Of a stretch of 11,208 bases of DNA, positions 1 to 9,300 are shown in pieces; the first letter of the stretch is position 1; the number at the start of each line of letters is the position of its first letter. Both the position numbers and the translations under genes were made by a program. Source of the stretch: Planctomycetaceae bacterium (GTDB taxonomy: Bacteria; Planctomycetota; Planctomycetia; Pirellulales; Pirellulaceae); NCBI GenBank assembly GCA_007695205.1, contig REEF01000657.1:1-11208 (forward strand), read 5' to 3'. The notes beneath the pieces were generated by a model, which saw only the letters and a program-made list of their open reading frames with translations, was not told the DNA's origin and made no database searches.

Positions 1-372
1 GACCAACCCGTCCGTTCCGGAAACCATCGCGTAGTTCAGCCGATTAAAGTTCCCATCCGGCACTTCGTAACGGACGCCGGACGCCAGCGTCGTATTCAAT
101 TCGGCCGGTGTGCCGCTCAACTGCCAACGCACCACGCGTCCTGCGGTGTCTTCGGTGGCCGTGATCCGATCGGCGGGTACACCGCCGCTGACCACCATGA
201 CATCCAACATGCCCGTACCTGCCGGGATCTCGAGCATCAACTTCAGCATCCCGCCGGGCGTTTCCAGCACGTCCACGTCGGCGACGCTCAACCCGGTGAT
301 CGTCACCTGTGCACCAGGCCCCTCGTTGATCGCCCACTGCTGCTGCGTCACGCTGATCACAGGCGGGTCGTT
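1..372 (-). other. Cadherin-like repeat 8, cut by the window edge
   Basis: It begins after the NDPP linker at 361-372 with VISVTQQQWAINEGPG, then DVDVLETPGG, LSGTPAELNTTLASGVRYE and DGNFN. It follows repeats 6 and 7 in outline but is more diverged: LMLEIPAGTGMLDVMVV replaces the shorter SLNVV strand. The C-terminal strands, the next linker and the rest of the protein lie beyond base 1. Confidence 0.85.
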
Positions 373-3300
373 GATCGGCCGCACGGTGATCGGCAACGAT
401 TGCTGGTCGGTCTTGACGCCCCCAGCCCCGGTCCGCCCCAGGTCATTGGCCAGGACCGTCAGGATGACGTCACCGCCCGCCTGGTTGTTGTTGAAGTTTT
501 CGTCCGGCACCGTGTAGGTGACGCCATGCGGCGACGCCAGCGTCAGGCTGATCTCCTCGGGCGTTCCGGTCAGCTTGATCGTCGAACTATGGTTGCCTGC
601 GATACGATTGGTAGGCACACCTTGGTCCAGCCCGCCCACGACATTCAGGGAGCCAAAGCTGGGCGGCACCGACAGCGTGACCTCGATGTATCCAGGAGGC
701 GTCTCGAACGCGTCCACGTCCACCACCACGATATCGCTGATCGTCAGATTCGCCTGCGGGCCTTCGTTGATGATGAACGGTCCGCTGGGCAGCGTGATGA
801 CCGGCGGATCATTGATCGGGCGCACAGTGATCGGGATGGTTTCCTCGTCCGTGGTGATCGTGCCGATACCCGTGCGGCCTTCATCGTCGGCCAGGATGGT
901 CAGCATAATGTCCCCACCGGCCCGATTATTGTTAAAGTGCGGGTCCGGAACTGTGTAGGTCACTCCATGGGGCAAGGCCAACGTCTTGTTGATCTCCTCG
1001 GGCGTCCCGGTCAAGACGATCTGCCGACTATTGTTGCCGGAAATTCGATTGACGGCCACGCCGTTGGTAACGCCGGGCACCACGTTCAACGAACCGTGTC
1101 CCTCGGGGACGGACAAGGTTACGACGATATGTCCGGGTGGAGTTTCGTGCGCATCGACATCGGTCACCCCGATCCCGTAGATCTTCAAGCTCTGGTTCGG
1201 CCCCTCGTCCATACTGAAGGGACCGACCGGCACCGTGATCACCGGCGGATCGTTGACGGCGCGGACCAGGATCGGGATCGTCTTGGTCGCCGACAGACTG
1301 GGGCCACCGCCCGTGTTGCCGTGGTCTTCCACGAAGGCAATCAGCAACAATTCGCCGTTCCAATTGGCTGCGGGCAGGAACTGCAGTCCGGTGGCATTGG
1401 TCAGCGTGTTGGTGATCTTGACCGGTGAACCGGTGATGGTCACCAGATGCGAGCCGTTGCCGGATAGCGTGCCGTTACCGGTCCCTTCGGTCGGGTCCAG
1501 GCCCCCGGCCACGTCGGTACGCACGATCAACTGACCGGCGTCCGTCTTCGGGTTCCCCGCCAGATCGGTCAGCCGCAAGACGACGCTAACCGCTTTCTTC
1601 GGATCGGCGGGCGCTTCGTCCGCGTCGACATCGGTCACGATCAGTGGGAAATAGAAGTTCTGGTCATCTTCGTCCAGCACCAGCGGTCCCGGCGAGGTGA
1701 TCGACGGCGGGTCGTTGACCGGTGTGACCGAGATGGTCACCGTTTCTTCGACCGACTTGGGCCCGCCCATGCCCACATTGCCCAAGTCGTTGACGTTGAC
1801 AGTCAGCAACTCGTGCTCGTGGTCTTCGAAATTCAGGTTGTTGCCGTTGTGCCGCGGTCGATAGACGATGCCTGTCGCATGCGCCAAGGTGGCGTTCAGC
1901 GCGGCGGGAGTGCCTGTCAACCGGACGGAGGCCTGGTTGTTTCCTTGGATGCTGACGCCCTGGGCGGCGTTGGGGTTCACGCTGATCGTACCGTACTTGG
2001 CGGTCAACGTGACCTGCAGCGTCACCGGAGCGTAGGCAACGTCCGGGTCGCCGACGACGATCCCGGAGATCGGCAGCGTCGTGTCCTCGGACATCGTGTA
2101 GGATGTTTGCGGAAGATTCACGAACGGTGGGTCGTTGACCGGCAGGACCGTAATGTTGATCGTACGACGGTCCTCAAGACCGGGGCTCGGGACGCTCGGA
2201 TTGGCCGGGTCGTAACCGAAATTGCCCAAGTCGTTGACCACGACCACCAGCCGATCGCCGCCGTTGTAATTCAGCCGCGGCGCGTATTGCAAGCCGTCCA
2301 GGGCCGCATTGACATCGGCCTGGCTGCCACGGAAGGTCATGCTCAGATCGTCGGTTCCGTCACCGTTGTCGAAAGCCAGCCCGTCGGTCGTGCTGAGCGT
2401 CAAAGCGCCCTCGAGTACCGTCAACGTGACTCGCAATTCTTCCACCGCCGCCTCGCCGACATCCGGATCGAAGACCGAGATGGCGTTGCCACCAGCGGTG
2501 GAGAACGTCAGCGGGGTGTTGACGTAGCTGGGGTCGTAGATGGGCGTGTGTTCGTTGACCATCTGGACAACCGTCGGGGCTGTCAGCACGGGCGGATCGT
2601 TGATCGGGCGCACCGAGATGGTGAAACTCTGCGGATCGGATTGATCGATTCCTCCGTTGTCCGTACCGCCATCGTCGCGCAGGATCACTTCGATGACCGC
2701 ATCCCCGTTGGCGTTGGGCGCCACCTCGAACGTCAGCGTTCCCGTCTGGGTATCGATGGTCGGCAGCGTGGTGAAGAAGTCGGCCGTCGTCCAGGCCCCG
2801 GGGCTGTCGACGCTGACGACCGTCACCTCGAATTCCAAGGCCTGAATCAACTCGTCCACCGCCTCGGGCGGGCCGGGCCGAATGCCCGTGACCCAGCCGG
2901 ACACCTCTTGCGCTCCGGCGTCTTCGTTCAACTCGATGATCGCGGGATCCACGCTCAACGTGAACTCGGGCGGATCGTTGACCGGCAAGACGGTGATCGT
3001 GACCGTGTCGCTGACGGTGGTCGCCGTTTGGTCCGCCGCCGTGACAACCAGCACCGCTTGACCGTTCTGATGAGGCAGGTAGGTCAGCGTCAATTGCCCG
3101 GCATCCAGCTCGAATTCCAGCGGAATCGAGGTCGTCAGGTGCAGCGGTGAGTACGCGCCCGGATCGCGGCCGACGATCAAGGTCCCGGCGATCCCGCGCA
3201 AGACCGACGCCTGGACCAACGCACTGGCCTGAGAGTGGGCATTGACGGCGTTGACCAACTGCTGGGCCGTCGACGGATTCGAGGGGTTGGTATTCAGTTC

Positions 3301-6300
3301 CACCGAGATCGTCGAGCCGTTGACGGTGACCATCGGCCCGCGACCGTCCCCGAAGTTCGTCTCGTTAACCACCATCTGAATGGCCTCGCCGGCCGGGCCA
3401 GCTTGCCTGGCCTTCAACTGGATATGCACCGCGCCGTCGGTGTCCAGATCCGTGACCGCCGTGGCAAATCCGAGCAACGTGGCCGAGTAGGTCAGGAAGT
3501 CGCCATTGCCGTTGGTGATGTCGTCGTCGTCGAATCGAGTCGACAGATTGAAAACGCTGGGCGACGCATCTTCCAGGACGATCAGATTCCCGATCGGAGC
3601 GGTCAGCACCGGCGCGGTATTGGTAATAATCCGGATGCGATAGTCTTCGACTTCGCCGCCGACGCCCAAGCCATGATGAGCCAGCCCGCCGCTGGGGCTC
3701 AAGCGGAAACGGGCGAACGTGTTGTAGGGCAGGTCGTCGATGTCGATGCTTTCGGGCGTGGTGATCGTCAACCGATTCTCGCCCTCGAACACCGGCTCGC
3801 TGAACAGAACCTGTTCGCCCGCATCGAACCGGCCGTTGTTATTCCAGTCGATCCAGCCATCCAGCATGCCGTTGCCACCCGAAACGGTAACCACGATCGA
3901 CGTCTCCAGTCCGGGAACAAAGGCTCCTTCGAATCGGATGCCGTCTTCGTCGTTGGCCGCGCTGCCAACGGTGGTGGCGAACGGTACCAAGGAAACCGAA
4001 CTTCCGGAACGGGTTGCCACCAGTTCCTGCAGCAGACCTGCGTCGACGGCCTGGTTGATCGCCGCGGCGATGTTCGCCGCCGTTTGATCCGCGTTGCTGC
4101 CGATCGCCACTCGCTGATGCGAGTTGTCGTTCAGGTTGTTGTCGCTGTCGAATTCGAAGACCACCGCAGGGCTCCGTCCGTCGGCCAGCGTGAACAGGTT
4201 CCCGTCCAATGGCAACAGCCCATCAGTCACCTGGATGTTGACCGGCAACTGCCAGTACGGTCTCAGGCTGCCTTGCCACGCGACATCCGCCGTGCCATGG
4301 ACCTCGAACACCCCGTTGCCCGCGTCCAAAGCTGCCACATCGGACAACTGCCCCGCAGCCACGACCGCGTCGACAGCTTGGATGATCCGCCGCACGAGGA
4401 TCTCGGGAGGCTCGCCCTCGTAGAATACGATATCGGTTATCTCGGGAGCCACAGGGGCCGGTGATCGGAAGGTGAACGTCACCGCATCGATCGTCAGCGT
4501 GTCCCCGTCATCCACCAGCGCTCGGCCACTGGCTGCCGGATCGCTGGGGACGATCACGCGAGTTGGCGCGACCTGGACCAGGTGCAACCCGGTGTCCTGC
4601 AAATCGACACTCGACGCGCCCGCGATCTGGATCAAACCATCACCGATGTGGACCGCCGTGACACCGACCAACGGATCGAGATCGGTCATCGATTCGTTAA
4701 TCGTTGCGACGATGTTTTCGGCCAGGGCACGAGGGCCATCATGCAGCGAGTAGGAAACCTGGAACAGACCGTCGGGACCGGTCGTCATGTTGAAGTTCTT
4801 TTGCCTGCCGTCGGCATCGGTGATGGAGAAGTCACCGCCATCATCGATGTGCCAACCGTCCGGTACTCGTATGGTCATCATCGGCAGCAAGGCCAAGTTC
4901 AAACGCGGGGTACCTGTCACATCGACGTGAGCATTGGCATCGTCGCCATCGGCCCGAGCGCTCGGCTGCCCCTGGACCTCGACATCCAGCAAATGGCCTA
5001 AACGCAGTTGGCTGTCGCGCACTTGGACGTGCCGCGCACCGTCGCTGGCCAGCAACGTACGGAAATCGTCGTTGCGGCTGGGATCGTCCGGCAGGTCGCC
5101 GAAATCGAACGTCGCTTCGCCCAGGATGATCGTGAACCGCGTTTCTCCATCCGGCTGGTTGGATTTCAGGAAGTTGCCCGCGCGGTCGCGAATGCCGGGC
5201 AGGTATTGAGCTCGGATGGCGTCCTCGGTGATCGACTGGACGGCATCGTCCGGATTGGGCAGGCTGGGATTCATCATGGCACCATCCAGGAAGATGGTAT
5301 TGCCGCCGCGCAACTTGGCCCGGGCCTCGAAATCGGCGAATCCCGTGCGATTGATCGCGCTGATGATCGCCCCCGCCATATTCTCGGCGGTGAACGACGC
5401 AGACGGGATGTAGGGGATGGCCACGGCGCCGCCGGGTACCCCGGTGACCGTCAAGCTGCTTTCCAATCGGTCGAACGTATGCGCGGGCGTTTCATTCAGT
5501 CGGATCGTGCCACCGCCCAGATAGACGGGCGTCAGGCCCAACACACCGGCATTGCCGATGGCCGTGATCATCGCCTGGGCAACCGCCGCACCGCTGCTGG
5601 TCGGGCTGAACCCGATCTGGATGTTGTTGGGGTCGAACGTGCCATCGTTGTTGAATTCGAAGGTCAGCGTCGTCGTGCCGGATCGAGTGACCTGGAAGGT
5701 CTCGCCGTCGGTGACGCCGCTGCGAACCGCCCCGTTCAATTCCTGGGTGCCGGTGGTATTGATGGCGCCGTCAGGAGCGATGGCGAACCGCAACAATCCC
5801 GCGCCCAGATTGTCGATCTCTAGATCCGGGAACGCCCCTTCGCTGGTGATCGCATCCTGGATCATTCGAGCCAACCGGTCCTGAGTCTCCGTTCCGGTCA
5901 GCGGGATCGAGATGTACCAACTGCGCGTCGGGCCACTGCCGTCCAGATCGAACTCGAACGTCACCGTCCGGGTCCCGTCGTTGATCGTAAAGATCTCGTT
6001 ATCGTTGATCGCTGCCCCGCCAGCGGCAGGCGCCTGGATCTCGTACCGATCGTCCGGCAACTGGACCAGCATCGCACCGGTCACCCCGGGTTGGCCGGTC
6101 TGCCACAGCCGGCTGGAAGAGGTATCCAGCAGGTAGCTTTCCAATTGGGAATCGATCGACTCACGCAGATGAATAAAGCCATCATCCAGCGAGGTTGTCG
6201 CCGCCAAATGCGGTATCTCGGCACGGATCGAGGCGATCACCAACTGGGCCAATTGTTCGCTGGTCTGCGAGAAATCGAACGGGATGATCCTCTGCGGCTC

Positions 6301-9300
6301 GATGTAGTCGTCCGCGGGATCGTCTGGATCTTCGCCGGGCGGCGGTAGGACGGGAAGGCCGACAATTCCGTCCGTATCGAATTCGAAGGTCACGGTCTCG
6401 GTGACGCCGCCGATCGTGAACTCGATCGTAAACTGCTCGCCATCGGCGATGCCGCCTGCGATGCCGCTGGTCATCAGGTTGCTGTTGGAGGTCACGTCCA
6501 CGCTGTGGAAAATCTGGCTGCCGATGTGTACCCGGTCGCCCAAGTATTGCGGCGCCAAGCCCAGCGTTCGGTCTTCTTGCAGGACCTGGTAGATCGCTTG
6601 GGCTACATCCTCGACCGTGTCGGTGGCCTGGAACCGGATCACGCGATGATCCGGGTTGAAGGTGTTGTTATTGTCGAATTCAAAGACCACGGTCGATGGG
6701 CCGTTGCTGATGGTGAACGTATCCCCATCGCCGATTTGCGTGCCGGCGATGGCGTGAATCATCAGCGTCTGCGGTACCCACATCTTGTAACCGCTCTCGT
6801 ATTCGAAGGTGACCGCGTTACCGGCCTGATCGCGGATCAGGAACTGATCGCCATCGTCGATCATGGCTCCATCGGCGGCTGTCAGCAGATAGCGGTCGCG
6901 GTTGTTCAGCGAGATGACGTACGTGCGATCCGACTCCCAGATCGCCGAAGCCGGAGTCAAACGCAGGACTTGGTTGCTGCCTTCGAATCCCATCGTGTAA
7001 TCGGACGATCGGCGCAGCAGCGCATCGCCGGGATCGGTGGGATCGAAAGGCACCACTTGCGTCTGTTCGACCAGCAGCACGCCGTCGCGAGTCATCGAGA
7101 CGGTGTTGGGATGCACGGTCAAGGGATCGACGCCGGTGCCTTCGATCGGGCGCGGGAAGCCCTCGCCGTCGTACAACTGCAGTACGAATTCCTCGAACAA
7201 GCGGTCATCGGTGCGGTACACGACGGTGGCGTTCGGGTCGCGATCCAGCCCGTTTCCATCGACCGGATCGACCAGCATGGCGAACGGTCGATCGAAATCG
7301 GCCGCTTCCACAGCACCGCGGTCCCGAAACACGCTCGGCCCGGCCCCCAGCGGATCGGCCCATGGCAAATCGACTCGCAATTGCCCGTACACGTCCCTTT
7401 CGGGGGCGAAGATCGGCGACTGCGGGATGCCCAGCGGTTGCTTGACCAGCACGTACGCATTGCGATCCTGCATGGAATTCAACCCGCTGTCGATCGCGAC
7501 CGATCCGGGCATCAGGTAGAAGTTGCCTCGTTGCGGATCACGGAACAGGGGCGCGGTCGCCGGTGCTTCCAAGTCATTCACGGCGTTAAAGGCATTGCCA
7601 CGCTGCGCATTGTTCTGATACAGGTTCCAGCCGGAGATGGTATGCGCCGTCGAACTGGCTCCCACTTCAATGCCCGTTTGGAGTCCGGACAAGATATTGT
7701 TCAGGATCGTGGGAGCTGCATTGTTGGCCACCAAGATCCCCGTCCCTGTCTGACTGGGACTGCCATAGATGGTGTTATTGACGATCCGTCCGAAGGGCAC
7801 GGCGGCGATGGGCAAGGTAATGGCGTCGTCCGCATCGCCCAAAAATGCGATGCCCCCATCCCCGCTGTACGCCACGATGTTGTTTTGTACCACGACCCCC
7901 GGCGCCAACCCGGCGCGCAGGTTGGGATTGTTGTAAGCCGTGACGATGGTATTGGGCGTGTCGAAGTTGATCGGCACGCCGGGATGCGGGAAATTGGCAT
8001 TGGGATCGCGAGCGCCGGGAAGAATCGCGATGCCGAATCCATCCGCGTGCGTGATCGTGTTGTTCTCGATGATCAACTGGCCCTGCTCGCGGCGGAAGTT
8101 CGCATCGCCGCGACGGTTGTACGACTCGACCGCAATCGCCGGGTCCGCACTCGGATCGCTGGGACTATGAGCGATCACATCCACGGCATCGACCAGATCG
8201 ATCCGTGCCGGACCGCTGGTCGCGCTCAGGATCGCGGTGACTTGCAGTTCCGATTGCGAGTTGATGGCCGTGCGGATGCGTCCCGCCAGTTCTCGTGCCG
8301 TCGAAATCCCGTTCAGATCGACGCGCACGGCGCCTTCGCTGACCTGACCATCGGTGTCATACTCGAAGATCGCCCATTGGTTGCCCGCGATGGCGAACTG
8401 CATCCCGTCGCTGACATCGGCCGGGTCGGGAGCGATCAAGGTGTATCCCGACGTAAGACGCTCGTTCGTCTGGAACGTTTGCTGGATCGCGATGAAATCT
8501 CCCGAAGGTCGCACCAGTTCCGCGTAATCGGGTCCGCGCCGGATCTCCAATTGATAGCCGCCCTCCAGGCGTCGCGGAACAAGAAGTCGGTCTGGATTGG
8601 TACGAACGGAGGTTGTCACATCGTGCGTGCTGGTGTCCGGTGCCGCCCCGGTGACGAACTCGCCGCGCTCCGAAACACCCACAATGATATCGTCGATGTA
8701 GAAGCCTTCGTGTTGGTTGCTCTGGCTGCGGATCGAACGGCGATCAGCAGGCCGATCATCGAACTCGCCAAACGCGGCATCCACAAACCCCAGCGACGGA
8801 TCGTTCATCGAGCCGGCAGTGCTAAAATCGAAACGCAACTTCAGATTCGGCTGGCCTGCGTACACCTCCAAATCGACTCGAGCTTGACGCCAATCGCCCG
8901 TATTGTCGAACAGTTCCTGAACCTGCTGGACTCTCCGCGGCACGCTCAGATCCGGGAACACGGTATTGATGCCCTCGGTCGCGGAATCCGACAAGAATGG
9001 CGGCAGTTCCGCGTTCAAGCCTGGGCCAGGACCGGCGCTCAATTGCGAATTGTTGGTCGCCAACAGTTCCCAAGTCACCCCATCGTCGCGTGAGATGAAC
9101 ACGCGGGCACTGTCGCGGAAGGGATTATCCCAATTCGACTGGGTCGTCGCTCCCGGATGGTTCTCGGTTTCCAGGAAGTAATTAAAGTACAACATTGGCT
9201 TATCGGCCGCGTTGTACCCTTCCAGGCTGAACGATCCGGTGACCAGGCTACCATAGGCACCGCCCGGCAGGTTGTAGGTGCCGCCTGTTGCCCCCTGCTC

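Noticed and set aside
110..1534. Several plus-strand open frames with similar Ser/Pro/Thr-rich products repeating about every 440 bases
   Set aside because: Their mutual similarity is only the shadow of cadherin-like repeats 5-8 read on the other strand.
361..2979. Regularly spaced short DNA repeats that could suggest a CRISPR array
   Set aside because: The spacing is 360-465 bases, and the repeats encode NDPP linkers in frame inside one gene.
1813..4464. Two plus-strand open frames of 445 and 409 codons (1813-3150, 3235-4464)
   Set aside because: Both are in the same antisense register as the one above and mirror the cadherin, GEVED and DG repeats; there is no domain or composition of a true protein.
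7609..8082. Possible pectate lyase or other polysaccharide lyase activity of the beta-helix
   Set aside because: The fold pattern is present but no catalytic Asp/Lys/Arg arrangement was recognised.
6505..9093. An 862-codon open frame on the plus strand
   Set aside because: It lies in exact codon register opposite the minus-strand gene. In that register a plus-strand stop requires TTA, CTA or TCA in the real gene, which are rare in this GC-rich coding sequence. Its translation is rich in Arg, His, Gln, Gly and Asp without any recognisable domain.
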